DNA of 64,000 nt, taken from NCBI RefSeq assembly GCF_026870155.1, contig NZ_CP113975.1, forward strand, positions 4,960,001 to 5,024,000. Direction: 5' to 3'. How positions within the stretch are numbered: the stretch's first letter is position 1; the number at the start of each line of letters is the position of its first letter. Shown in pieces: positions 35,910 through 46,100 of the stretch. The position numbers and the translations under genes were made by a program. The stretch comes from Flavobacterium marginilacus. GTDB taxonomy: Bacteria > Bacteroidota > Bacteroidia > Flavobacteriales > Flavobacteriaceae. A model generated the notes under the pieces. The model made no database searches. It saw nothing but the letters and a program-made list of their open reading frames with translations, and had not been told where the DNA came from.

Positions 35910-35944
35910 AAACCCCAATTTCATCTTGAAACTGGGGTTTTAAT
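35910..35944 (+). terminator. terminator of bioB
   Basis: AAACCCCA (35910-35917) pairs with TGGGGTTT (35933-35940), with extra ATTTC/GAAAC-type pairing inside and Ts after. The insertion sequence lies just beyond it, so bioB termination is intact. Confidence 0.88.
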
Positions 35945-35952
35945 TTTAATTA

Positions 35953-36908
35953 TAGAGGTGTAAAGTTATATACTTATTTTAATTTTTTGTAAACCAATAT
36001 GGTTTTGATTCATCATCTTTATAATTAGATTGTTAAATATGCTTTGCTTGTGTATCGACCTATTTAATCGATAGCTATATTCATCAAGATACTTTTCAAT
36101 ATTTTGCTCATGCATCCAAGAATAGGTACTTCTTAACCATGCTTTTACCTGATGGATAATGGTGTTTATTTGAAAAAAATCAGAAGTATTGCTCTTAATT
36201 TGTTCAATATTATATTGCTTTTTTAATGGTTTATATCCTGTCCATTTATCCGTTTTTATTTTTGCTTCCGGCGAAATATGACTTTGAAAAATCTTGCCAA
36301 GTTCGTCAGACGAATAATCGTCAATTCTTTTAAAATAAGCTCTTTTTACACCTCCTTTTTCATCAAGTTCCACAGCGGCTACAATTTTCTTTTTCTTAGT
36401 GTTATTACTTCGTCCTTGCTTTAAATTTTCTTTCCCACCATAAACAAACTCATCTACATAGACCGTTCCAACAACAGGGTTTAACTCACTGCTATGCATT
36501 GCTGAACGAACTTTGTGCATAAATAACCATGCTGTTGGCCGGCTAATTGAATAACGTTTTGCCATTTGAGAAGAGGATAAACTTTTAGTAGTGGCACTCA
36601 TTTCAAAAACAATTCCGAAAGCTTTACGGGTTCCAAATTTTACTTTGTGAAAAATAGTATTTGCCGTTGGGCTCTCAACATGATGACATAAGTTGCAATC
36701 TCTGGCAAAATTTAATTTTCGAATAGTAAATTTAGTATGGTTACATTTTGAACATCTAAAGTCTCCTTTCCATTTTATTGATGCTAAATATTCTAAACAA
36801 TCTAAATCAGTTTTGAATGTGTTGAAAAAATCGATAATGCTTTCGCCTTTGAATGATTCCATAAAAATTTTGTTTTAAGAAAGATAAGAAAATATCTTTA
36901 CACCTCTA
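35953..36908 (-). mobile_element. intact IS1595-family insertion sequence
   Basis: The element is 956 bp. Its ends are perfect 13-bp inverted repeats, TAGAGGTGTAAAG at 35953-35965 and CTTTACACCTCTA at 36896-36908. They are flanked by an exact 8-bp target duplication TTTAATTA at 35945-35952 and 36909-36916. One full transposase gene lies inside. IS1595 elements are known to generate 8-bp duplications. The perfect flanks indicate a fairly recent insertion, between bioB and the truncated adhesin gene remnant. Confidence 0.95.
35966..36862 (-). CDS. IS1595-family (ISXO2-like) transposase
   Basis: This 298-residue transposase has an N-terminal zinc ribbon (CSKC at about 38 and CNLC at about 56). 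A helix-turn-helix region follows (SSSQMAKRYSISRPTAWLFMHKVR). The ISXO2-like DDE domain includes GTVYVDEFVYGG, IKTDKWTGYKPL and HQVKAWLRSTYSWMHEQNIEKYLDEYSYRLNR. Length is normal for the family and the frame is uninterrupted, so the element may be active. The stop codon abuts the left inverted repeat. It is transcribed towards the bioB terminator. Confidence 0.95.
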   Translation of the reverse strand: MESFKGESIIDFFNTFKTDLDCLEYLASIKWKGDFRCSKCNHTKFTIRKLNFARDCNLCHHVESPTANTIFHKVKFGTRKAFGIVFEMSATTKSLSSSQMAKRYSISRPTAWLFMHKVRSAMHSSELNPVVGTVYVDEFVYGGKENLKQGRSNNTKKKKIVAAVELDEKGGVKRAYFKRIDDYSSDELGKIFQSHISPEAKIKTDKWTGYKPLKKQYNIEQIKSNTSDFFQINTIIHQVKAWLRSTYSWMHEQNIEKYLDEYSYRLNRSIHKQSIFNNLIIKMMNQNHIGLQKIKISI

Positions 36909-36955
36909 TTTAATTATAATCGTTCCAAGATTAATATCATTCGGGATATAAAGAC

Positions 36956-37114
36956 TTAGTTTTGAAAAATGATTTTTTCGCTGACTCTTTTACCGTTCTC
37001 TAATTGAACTGAAACAATCAATACCTGACTGCTGACCGCTAAATGATTTACAGTAAATTCATTGCTATCCACTTTATTGTTCTCATAAAGGAGGCTGCCT
37101 TTAAAATCATAAAC
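36956..37114 (-). pseudogene. C-terminal stub of a T9SS sorting-domain protein
   Basis: On the minus strand this reads VYDFKGSLLYENNKVDSNEF and continues to VSEKIIFQN and a stop. It is a clear homolog of the last about 50 residues of the neighbouring gene at 37165 (VYDLKGSLLYDKNKV, later LSEKIIFHD). There is no start. The frame runs upstream straight into the terminator stem of the 37165 gene at about 37114, marking a deletion or recombination junction. It is what remains of a fifth full-length paralog. Confidence 0.85.
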
Positions 37115-37164
37115 CCACCCTGAATAAACAGAATGGGATTACCTTTTTTTAAAAGAAAATTTAC

Positions 37165-40100
37165 TTAATCGTGAAAAATAATCTTTTCACTTAACCATTT
37201 ACCGTCTTCCAATTGTACCATAACAATCATAAACTGGTTACTGGCATTTAAAGTATCAATAATAAATTCATTCTTGTCCACTTTATTTTTATCATAAAGT
37301 AAGCTCCCTTTCAGATCATAGACTTTTACTGAATTTATCGTCTGATCAAAAGAATTAATTTTTATCTCGCGGTTTCTTATTGATACAAAAAATCCTTTGC
37401 TTTTTGTTACTATATCTCCTGTACCTAATTTAGAAGTATTAGTATAACGAAGCACAAAACGGTCATTAAACACACCTGTCGCTGTTGTAAAGGAATACGA
37501 ACCGGTTTTCAGGTCATGAATAGTATTAGTTAATTTATCTTCTAAATAAATGGTTTGATTCGCTAGACCACCGTCAACGTTATTAATACCGATCTGGAAT
37601 GTCCCTTCAATTGTCGTTTTATAACCCAAAGGTACTTCATCGGCTTTGTCAAATGGCAGGCTGCGCGCCTGAATAGTATAATTCTTCGAATTATTGACAC
37701 TGTAAAAATCTATAAAAGCATTCCCGTTGCGCGTTACAGCATCATATAATTTATCAAAATCATTGGTCGCTCCTGTAGCGTAGCCAACTAATAACTGCTT
37801 GAAAGCACCTCCGTCATTGGTTAAATTCAGCCAAACTCTGTCTTTTTCAATCTTTGCCGTTTTCTTAGTATTTGACTGCTTGAAAAATTGAGTGTTATTC
37901 ACAATTCCGCCATTATCAATATCAAACCTCATAGAATTATTAAAGGTAAAGTCACCGTCTTGATCGCTGATTACAAAAAAGGATTGACCAGCAGCAATTT
38001 TTCCTACAGGTATTGGTCCTGCGGCATTCGATAATGGAGCAGTAGACCCTAACAAAGTAAAAACAGCATAATCATCCGCATCATAGATAAATTTAGTGCC
38101 TGTATTATCTACTTTTCTCGCCGTAAAGTGGGTCCAAAAATACAAACCACCATTAATCATTGAATTATTTGGATCCGTCATAAACGCTTCAGCATCTATG
38201 GCAGAAGGATATGGATTCCCTATTAAATTGCTTTTGCCAGCCCCTTGTGCAGCTATTGTTTTTATTCCATTATTTGGTACTCCAATGAACTTAACTTTTT
38301 GTTCAAAAGGACTGCCTGTACGCACACGGATAATATATCCTCTGCCTACATCCATTGTGGTACTGCCTGTCTGTGCTTCCCAAGCCCCGTTAGTGTATCT
38401 AAAATACCTGTCACTAACCCATAAATCATTCAGCGTTTGCCCAGCTACCGGTGAACTCCAGTACTCATAATCTAAATCTTTTAAGTAAGGAGTAGTCCGA
38501 TTATAAGTGATTGATCCATGATTTACAGCAGTATCATCTAACTGTACCAGACTCGCATTGTTCTTGAACGTCAAAGTCCCTTGTACATCCAAACCTTTTT
38601 CAATGTTTAAAACTAATTCAGAACCATTATCATCTCCAATAGTAACCTTTTTACCAGGATTAATAACACTGGAACAGGAATTTACGGAAACAGCTTCACT
38701 GTAATCGGCATCAAAAACAACAGCGTCATCAACAGTAGGCACTGTAGTTGGAGTAGAACCAATAAACCATCCGGAACCTTTCCAAGTTTTTACAACCTGA
38801 TCAACATTTACACTAGCTGAGGAAACAGAAGTTCCATAAGCATCCGTAACTGTAAAAGTATAGTTCCCGCCTGTTAAACTTGCCAGCGTATAAGTATTTC
38901 CTGATCCGGAAACAGTACTGCCGACACCATCTTTTGTAACATTAAGCGTCCAGCTGCCAGCAGGCAGATTATTGAATGATATACTTCCTAAAGTACCGCA
39001 CTTAACAGAAATTACATTAGTAGGTATTGGAGCTGGAGGCGCTATTGAAGTCAAAGTAACACCCAAAGAACTTGGACAAAAATTATTAGCAGTAACGGTA
39101 ACATTCTCCTTTTGGGATTCGGTACCAGTTGTAACTGTTATTTGATTAGTCCCGCTGCCTGCCGTAATACTCCAGCCTGCCGGAACATACCAGGAATAGC
39201 TGGAAGCGCCAGGTATAGCTGCAATACTAAAAGTAGCCGAAGTCTTTTCAGAAAAAGTAGTATTCCCCCCAGAAGCTATTGCCGTACCGCCATTTAGTGA
39301 AATACCTCCTGAATCCGCTTTAACATTCAAAGTAATATCTATACCGGCAACACCTGCAAAACTCTTGCTGCAGCTTGGCGAAGCACTTGTAACAGTTATT
39401 CCTGTTATCTGTAATATTTTACCATTATCTGCCGCTGTTAGATTTCTTGTAACAAAACTAGCTTCTCCTGATACAGCAGTTAAACCTGTAATTGACGTCT
39501 GCGCAACACCGTCTATCGTATAATCAACTGTTGATGTACTGCCAGACAGCAGACCTGTTAGTTTTATGGTCGCTGGCGAACTATAACAGGCAAAAATTGT
39601 TTGTGTAGCAGCTGTTAATGTTGGGGCTGGGTTGACTGTAATTGCAACTGCTGTACCATTTGTTGTTCCGCAGCTATTCGTTGCAAAATAACGAATGTTC
39701 TTGCCGTTATCGGCAAAAGTTACCGTGTAAGGCAATGTTAATGTTCCATAAGTACTTCCGCCTGATGTAGTAGATATCTGCCAGCCTTGTGAAGTAACTG
39801 CTGAACCATTAGCTATAACAGCAGGTACTGTAGGATTCAGAGAACTTCCCGCGCATAAAGCAGTTGGTGCTGTTATTGAAGCTATTGCTGGAACATCATT
39901 TATTGTTATTCCAACTGCTGTACCGTTTGTCGTTCCACAGCTATTAGTTGCAAAATAACGAATGTTCTTGCCGTTATCTGCAAAAGTTACCGTGTAAGGC
40001 AATGTTAATGTTCCATAAGTACTTCCGCCTGATGTAGTAGATATCTGCCAGCCTTGTGAAGTAACTGCTGAACCATTTGCTGTTACTGTTGGTGCCGTAG

Positions 40101-42348
40101 GATTTAGAGAGCCACCCGCGCATAAAGCAGTTGGTGCTGTTATTGAAGCTATCGCTGGCTTATCATTTACTGTTATTGCAACTGCTGTACCATTTGTTGT
40201 TCCGCAGCTATTAGTTGCAAAATAACGAATGTTCTTGCCATTATCGGCAAAAGCTACCGTGTAAGGCAATGTTAATGTCCCATAAGTACTTCCGCCTGAT
40301 GTGGTAGATATCTGCCAGCCTTGTGAAGTAACTGCTGAACCATTTGTTGTAACTGTAGGTACTGTAGGATTCAAAGAACTTCCAGAACATAATGCAGCTG
40401 GTGATGAAATTGTTGCAATAGATGGAACTACAGGCTGAGCATTTATAGAAAAATTAGTAACTGCAGAAGTCCCACAACTTATATTACTGGCAGTTATTGT
40501 ATAGCTGCCTTCTGGAGCATTTATCGTAGAACCCGATTGGGTCACTCCACTATTAGGTGCTATATTATAGGTATATGAAGCATTATAATTTGTAATCATA
40601 AAACTTCCTTTTACTGTGGCACAAGTTGGTTGAGTTATTGTTCCAATTGTTGGGGCAGCTATAGGTCCAACTGTAATTAAAATTGAGTTAGAACTTATTT
40701 TATTACAACCAGCATAATTGGTAATAACTCTAAAATAGGTATTCTGAGTTAAGGATCCGATTGTTGCTCCACTAAGAGTTGTCGCCGTTGAATTGATATC
40801 TGTTGGATTGGTAAAGGCAGCATCACTTGATTTTTGCCATTTTACAACGGCTCCTGAATTACCTGTCAAAACTAAATTTGATGGTGAATTACCAGAACAA
40901 ATTACTTGATCAGAACTTAATGTTCCTCCACTTGTATTAGAATTCACTATTATTGTAAAAGGATAATACTGACTCGAACAGGTATTAGTCGCATTAAGAG
41001 GCTTAATAACACGGATACTAGCATTATATACTCCTGCAGACAAACAGTAAGGTATATTTAACGTAATACTTCCTGAATTACCAGACACATTGCCATGCAA
41101 GTTAGTAAAACCTGCAGCTATTGCTACTGGATCAGTATATACAACATCAAATTCAGAACCATTATTAGCAATATATGATAATGTTGTCGAAGTTGATAAT
41201 TGTGTTACTTGTGGATTTGTTCCTAGTGTTATAAATAATTCTGGATTAACAACTACACTAATTGATGATGAGTAAACTGGCGTACAAGACCCATTACCTA
41301 CTAAAACTCTATACTCCCAAGTTCCAGACTGTGAAGGTGTATCTGTATAGTTTACAGTAGTAGTATTAATATTTGTCCATGAATTGCTACTATTAAGTCG
41401 CTTTTCCCAACGCACTATAGAACCAATACTATTGCTTAGATGCAATGAAACAGAGGAATTTATACAAACTGGAGTTGTAGCATAATCTAAACTTCCGCCC
41501 ACTGGAGTTGGAGTTATAACAACAGTGGTTGACGCCTCCGTAACAAAAGTATTATCCTTAATTTCAACCGTGTAGGTTCCCGCAACACTAGCGCCTGCGT
41601 TAGAAATAGTATAAGTAGGGCTTGAACTTGCTGTAGGATTTGAAATTCCTGGACCAGACCATTTATAGGTATAAGTATATGAACCTCCAGATGTTGCCGA
41701 AGGCGGAGTTGCTGTAAGCGTTAAAGTACTTCCTGTACAAACAGGAGAATTTGAAGATGCACTTCCGTTTCCTCCTCTGGAAGTAAATTCTCCAAAATTA
41801 GAAAGAGCTCCTCCTCCATTTCCATTACAAGCTGAAACTTTATAAGATCCTATATAAATAGCGGTATTGTTACTGCAAGGACTTCCTGAACCCTGTAATA
41901 CTGCCCCTGAATCAATTCCGAACGAAGTGTTTGCTGGGAATGAAATCGTGTTATTACCCCCAATTTCCATAATACCATTCGATTTCAATGTTACGCTCGT
42001 GGTTTGAACAGTGTAAGAGCCACTAACTATTAATTTTCCGCTACCCGTACCTCCAATTACTAAAGAAGTAAAACTATTTGGTAAATTAGTATTAAGTGTA
42101 ATTGCAAAACCTCCTTGAATTGTTACCGTTCCAGTTGCTCCAGCCACAGCACTCTGACCTGGATAATTCGTTGCAGGAATCCAAATAGAACCATCAAAGT
42201 ATTCCCAACTAGCAACAGCTGTCCAAGTTCCAGAAGCTTTTGAACGATAATCTCCTGTTGTCTGCCCAAAAACTGTGCTGCCAAATAAAATAACAACAAA
42301 CAATAAAAAACCTGCTAAAATTTTAGGTTTAGGTATAATTATTCTCAT
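37165..42348 (-). CDS. secreted repeat-rich adhesin-like protein with T9SS type C-like tail (A)
   Basis: This 1727-residue protein has a signal peptide (ILAGFLLFVVILFG, cleavage near VFGQ). The middle contains Ig-like and PKD-like segments, including three near-identical 89-residue repeats coded at about 39634-40440. The last about 500 residues are a module shared with the proteins at 43144, 47922 and (partly) 57865. It is recognisable by LDYEYWSSPVAGQ, SNLIGNPYPSAIDAEAF and KNYTIQARSLPFDKADEVPLGY. The final about 70 residues (INSVKVYDLKGSLLYDKNKV, ending WLSEKIIFHD) resemble the T9SS type C sorting signal. Cell-surface adhesion is inferred from architecture only. Its terminator is damaged (see the stub at 36956). 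Confidence 0.85.
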   Translation of the reverse strand: MRIIIPKPKILAGFLLFVVILFGSTVFGQTTGDYRSKASGTWTAVASWEYFDGSIWIPATNYPGQSAVAGATGTVTIQGGFAITLNTNLPNSFTSLVIGGTGSGKLIVSGSYTVQTTSVTLKSNGIMEIGGNNTISFPANTSFGIDSGAVLQGSGSPCSNNTAIYIGSYKVSACNGNGGGALSNFGEFTSRGGNGSASSNSPVCTGSTLTLTATPPSATSGGSYTYTYKWSGPGISNPTASSSPTYTISNAGASVAGTYTVEIKDNTFVTEASTTVVITPTPVGGSLDYATTPVCINSSVSLHLSNSIGSIVRWEKRLNSSNSWTNINTTTVNYTDTPSQSGTWEYRVLVGNGSCTPVYSSSISVVVNPELFITLGTNPQVTQLSTSTTLSYIANNGSEFDVVYTDPVAIAAGFTNLHGNVSGNSGSITLNIPYCLSAGVYNASIRVIKPLNATNTCSSQYYPFTIIVNSNTSGGTLSSDQVICSGNSPSNLVLTGNSGAVVKWQKSSDAAFTNPTDINSTATTLSGATIGSLTQNTYFRVITNYAGCNKISSNSILITVGPIAAPTIGTITQPTCATVKGSFMITNYNASYTYNIAPNSGVTQSGSTINAPEGSYTITASNISCGTSAVTNFSINAQPVVPSIATISSPAALCSGSSLNPTVPTVTTNGSAVTSQGWQISTTSGGSTYGTLTLPYTVAFADNGKNIRYFATNSCGTTNGTAVAITVNDKPAIASITAPTALCAGGSLNPTAPTVTANGSAVTSQGWQISTTSGGSTYGTLTLPYTVTFADNGKNIRYFATNSCGTTNGTAVGITINDVPAIASITAPTALCAGSSLNPTVPAVIANGSAVTSQGWQISTTSGGSTYGTLTLPYTVTFADNGKNIRYFATNSCGTTNGTAVAITVNPAPTLTAATQTIFACYSSPATIKLTGLLSGSTSTVDYTIDGVAQTSITGLTAVSGEASFVTRNLTAADNGKILQITGITVTSASPSCSKSFAGVAGIDITLNVKADSGGISLNGGTAIASGGNTTFSEKTSATFSIAAIPGASSYSWYVPAGWSITAGSGTNQITVTTGTESQKENVTVTANNFCPSSLGVTLTSIAPPAPIPTNVISVKCGTLGSISFNNLPAGSWTLNVTKDGVGSTVSGSGNTYTLASLTGGNYTFTVTDAYGTSVSSASVNVDQVVKTWKGSGWFIGSTPTTVPTVDDAVVFDADYSEAVSVNSCSSVINPGKKVTIGDDNGSELVLNIEKGLDVQGTLTFKNNASLVQLDDTAVNHGSITYNRTTPYLKDLDYEYWSSPVAGQTLNDLWVSDRYFRYTNGAWEAQTGSTTMDVGRGYIIRVRTGSPFEQKVKFIGVPNNGIKTIAAQGAGKSNLIGNPYPSAIDAEAFMTDPNNSMINGGLYFWTHFTARKVDNTGTKFIYDADDYAVFTLLGSTAPLSNAAGPIPVGKIAAGQSFFVISDQDGDFTFNNSMRFDIDNGGIVNNTQFFKQSNTKKTAKIEKDRVWLNLTNDGGAFKQLLVGYATGATNDFDKLYDAVTRNGNAFIDFYSVNNSKNYTIQARSLPFDKADEVPLGYKTTIEGTFQIGINNVDGGLANQTIYLEDKLTNTIHDLKTGSYSFTTATGVFNDRFVLRYTNTSKLGTGDIVTKSKGFFVSIRNREIKINSFDQTINSVKVYDLKGSLLYDKNKVDKNEFIIDTLNASNQFMIVMVQLEDGKWLSEKIIFHD
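39634..40440 (-). repeat. three tandem 267-bp coding repeats
   Basis: Copies begin at about 39634, 39902 and 40170 and encode 89-residue Ig-like units containing VTSQGWQISTTSGGSTYGTL and NGKNIRYFATNSCGTTNGTA. Differences between copies are few and scattered, consistent with recent duplication or homogenisation. Confidence 0.85.
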
Positions 42349-42359
42349 ATGATCTGGGG

Positions 42360-42370
42360 TTTTGTGGTAT
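42360..42370 (-). promoter_or_regulatory. shared 5'-leader element ATACCACAAAA (gene A)
   Basis: Minus-strand ATACCACAAAA lies 12 bp before the start of gene A. The same 11 bases occur 13 bp before gene B (47362-47372) and 14 bp before gene C (56866-56876). A candidate -7 box TAATTTTG lies further upstream (42432-42439), and a perfect CACGTA/TACGTG hairpin lies at 42415-42430. Confidence 0.5.
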
Positions 42371-42562
42371 TTTAAAAATACACTCTTTTTAGATTGATTT
42401 AATATCTAAATAAACACGTATTTTTACGTGCCAAAATTAAACAATAAAAAATTATATTATCAAAAAAAATACTAAAATACCTGATTAACAAATAACTAAC
42501 TTTAAAAACATTTATTTATACGTTTATTTTTACAAACATGCATCGTATAATTATCAAAATTC

Positions 42563-42748
42563 CTATGTTTTAGAGTTTACCTCGATTCTTTTTTTTAAAT
42601 ACGATTGTCTTGAGCTTTCTAAACCAGTAGTCACAAGCACAAATTCTTCGAATTGAAGGGTATTAAAAAATCTTAGAACTGCATAATAACCATATGTATT
42701 GCAGGTTATTTTAACTAACTGTAAAGTGGTTATAATTGCTGATTTCAT
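42563..42748 (-). CDS. possible small protein, unknown (weak)
   Basis: A 61-codon minus-strand frame starts at an ATG and reads MKSAIITTLQLVKITC at its N-terminus. It has one moderately hydrophobic stretch and a basic C-terminus (YLKKRIEVNS). I recognise no family, and it has no clear ribosome binding site or promoter. It lies in the spacer between genes A and B next to a peptide remnant (42761-42861), so it may itself be decayed coding sequence. Confidence 0.25.
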   Translation of the reverse strand: MKSAIITTLQLVKITCNTYGYYAVLRFFNTLQFEEFVLVTTGLESSRQSYLKKRIEVNSKT

Positions 42749-42760
42749 AATGTATGTGTT

Positions 42761-42861
42761 TTAATTTGCTGTATCAAATGTAGGTTTTCTAAAAAATAAT
42801 GCTTTCAGTATTTCGCTGAAGGAATATTTACTTTCGTTAAATATAAGTTTTACTACGATAA
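42761..42861 (-). pseudogene. peptide remnant related to the small ORF at 56936-57265
   Basis: The minus-strand frame reads FIVVKLIFNESKYSFSEI and then FFRKPTFDTAN before a stop. It aligns with FIAEKFTLNESKDAFIEI and FFRKCTF in the frame at 56936-57265. No start is visible upstream. Conservation at two sites within the same gene cluster suggests an old duplicated unit, here truncated. Confidence 0.5.
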
Positions 42862-42957
42862 ATGGAAAAGAAAGTTTACAAAAAAACAAAACAAAAAGCA
42901 ATCAGAATCAAACCAGATACTTAACCATCTAATATCCAATGAGATTATACCAAACAC

Positions 42958-43075
42958 AACTAAACCACTATAAACTTCAGTTCGTAGTGGTTTAGTTAGC
43001 TGAGTAAAGTCTGCAAAACTTGATTACGGAAAATCTGTGAATGTGTTTATAAAAAAACTTTTTTAGAAGCTAAAG
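42958..43075. repeat. intergenic repeat related to 29630-29810
   Basis: A perfect 10-bp inverted repeat TAAACCACTA (42961-42970) and TAGTGGTTTA (42985-42994) is followed by AAGTCTGCAAA, AATCTGTGAATG and CTTTTTTAGAAGCTAAAGC. The same words occur in the same order at 29630-29790. Confidence 0.5.
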
Positions 43076-43082
43076 CCGGTAC

Positions 43083-43117
43083 AAAAAAATCCCACTCTGA
43101 ATAAACAGAATGGGATT
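43083..43117 (-). terminator. terminator of adhesin-like gene B
   Basis: AATCCCA (43088-43094) pairs with TGGGATT (43111-43117). The A-run at 43083-43089 supplies the T-tail on the minus strand. The stem and loop are nearly identical to the terminator of gene C at 47865. Confidence 0.8.
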
Positions 43118-43143
43118 AAAAATTTCAAAAAAGGAATCATCGG

Positions 43144-46100
43144 TTAATCATGAAAAATAATTTCTTCGCTTATCCATTTGCCGTCTTCCAATTGTACCAT
43201 AACAATCATAAACTGATTACTGGCGTTTAAACTATCAATAATGAATTCATTCTTGTCAACTTTGTATTTTTCATATACTAAGCTTCCTTTTAAATCATAC
43301 ACTTTTACGGCAGACACATTCTGGTCAAAAGAATTTATTTTTATCTCACGGTTTCTTACGGATACAAAAACTCCATTTTCTTTTACTTGAGTGTCTTCAG
43401 CTGCTAATTTAGAAGTATTGTCGGTAAAGCGCATTACAAAACGGTCATTGAATACACCGATTGCTGTTGTAAATGAATAAGAACCTGTTTTTAAATTATG
43501 AATTGTATTAGTCATTTTGTCAACCAAATAAATAGTCTGGTCAGCCATACTGCCGTCAGTATTATCAATACTAATCTGGAATGTTCCTGCTATTGTGGTT
43601 TTATACCCCAGCGGTACTGCATCGGCTTTGTCAAATGGAAGTGCGCGCCCCTGAATGGTATAGTTTTTTGAATTATTAACACTATAAAAATCTATGAAGG
43701 CATTCCCATTGCGGGTTAGTGCATCATACAATTTATCAAAATCATTGGTTGCTCCTGCAATATAACCTACTAATAGCTGTTTGAAAGCACCTCCTTCATT
43801 TGTTAAATTCAGCCAGATTCTGGCTCTCTCAATTGCTTTTGTTTTCTTAGTATTAGACTGTTTGAAAAACTGACTGTTGTCAATAAATTGACCAAGACTG
43901 GCGTGATCAAACCGCATCGAATTGTCAAATTTAAAATAATCATCCAAATCACTCACAACAAAAAAGGATTGTCCTGCTGCTATTTTTCCCATAGGAGTTA
44001 CACCGGTACCATGACTGCTTGGTGCAGTGGCTCCTCCGCCAGTAAGATTAAATACCGCATAATCATCTGCTGTATAAACATAGGCAGTGCCCGCAGTATT
44101 CAATTGTCTGGCTGTATAGTGCGTCCAAAAATATAAAGCTCCTCCTGCAATGTCTGCATTGTCCATCAAAAACGATTCTGCATCTACAGCGGAGGGATAT
44201 GGGTTACCTATTAAATTGGTTCTGCCAGCTCCTTGAGATCGTATGGACTGAAGTCCGTTAACAGGGACTCCTTTAAACGCAACACTTTGATAAAGAGGAG
44301 GACTGCTGGTACGGACACGGATAATATATCCTCTTGCAATATCCATTATGGTACTTGCTGGCTGTGCTTCCCAAGCTCCTAAAGTATATCTGTAATACCT
44401 GTCACTAACCCACAAATCACTTAGTTTCTGACCCACAACAGGCGAACTCCAATATTCGTAATCAAAATCTCTCAATCCAGGTGTAGTGCGTTTGTAAGTT
44501 ATTGCTCCATGATTTACAGAATTATCATTTAACTGTACCAAACTCGAATTGTTCTCAAAAATCAGACTCCCCTGAACATCCAGAGCGTTAATAATATTCA
44601 AAACTAATCCAGAAGCAATCGTTACTATCACACCAGTATTAATCACACAAGAGCAGGAGTTTACCGAAACAGGGAGGCTATAATCGGCATTAAAAATAAC
44701 AAAATCATTCAGAGATGGTGCGCCTGCAGGAGACCAAGAGCCATTCCATGTTTTTGCAGCCAGCGGCTGTAATGCAGCTGATGCACTTGCCGAAACACAT
44801 CCTGAACCTATTTGATAGGTTACAGCATAATCTCCTGAGGCTAGATTCGCAAATACTCCTGTAGTATTTGTTACCGCAGCGACCACAGGATTAGTACCCG
44901 TTAAGGTATATATAATTCCTGAAGCCGGCACTGGTGTATCAACTTTTATTGTACCTGTTGGAACAACACAGGTAAGCGGTGTTACCGTCATAGCTGCTGC
45001 TGAAGGAATAGCATTAACCGTAATTACTGCACTGCCCGTCATGTCGCCAGCCACAGCTGTACATTTAGAATCACTTAGTGCAGTTACTGTATATGTTTTT
45101 GTGGATGATGGCGTAACATTAAAAGTATAGGGACTTGAAGCTATTCCCGTTACCGAAACTGGAGTAGTCCCGTCAGTATAAGTCAAATTCCATGGGGCAG
45201 TTCCGGTCAAAGCTATAGAAATAGCTGCTGATGTACCATTACATATCGACGCAGTGCCGCTGACAGCAGAAGTTGGTCTTGCATTAACCGTAATTACAGC
45301 ACTGCCCGTCATGTCGCCAGCCACAGCTGTGCATTTAGAATCATTTAATGCTGTTACTGTATATGTTTTTGTGGATGATGGCGTAACATTAAAAGTATAT
45401 GGACTTGAAGCTATGCCCGTTACAGAAACAGGAGTAGTTCCGTCAGTATAGGTTAAATTCCATGGACCAGTACCAGTCAAAGCTATAGAAATAGTTTTTG
45501 ATGTACCATTACATGTCACTGCAGTACCGCTGACAACAGAAGCAGGTCTGGCATTAACCGTAATTACTGCACTGCCCGTCATGTCACCAGCCACAGCTGT
45601 ACATTTAGAATCACTTAGAGCTGTTACTGTATATGTTTTTGTGGATGATGGAGTAACATTAAAAGTATATGGACTTGAAGCTATTCCTGTTACCGAAACT
45701 GGAGTAGTCCCGTCAGTATAAGTCAAATTCCATGGAGCAGTTCCGGTCAAAGCTATAGAAATAGCTGCTGATGTTCCATTACAGATCACTGCAGTCCCGC
45801 TGACAGCAGAAGTCGGCTTAGTATTAACCGTAATAGTTGCAGGAGAAGAATCTTCAGGACAGCTGCCAGCAGCATTTGCTTGCACTATCGCTCTATATTT
45901 AGTCGTCAGACTTAAATCTGTTACTGTTAAAGTTATTGCTGTATTAGCAATCACGGTACTAGTTATAAAATCATCCACTGAACTTTCCCATCTTATTACA
46001 CTAGCTTTTCCTGCTCCATTACCAATAGGAAGAGAAGTACCGGACAAGGTTAATGTTGTACTGTTTGTAAAAGAACAATAACTGGCACTGCTGCTTACTG

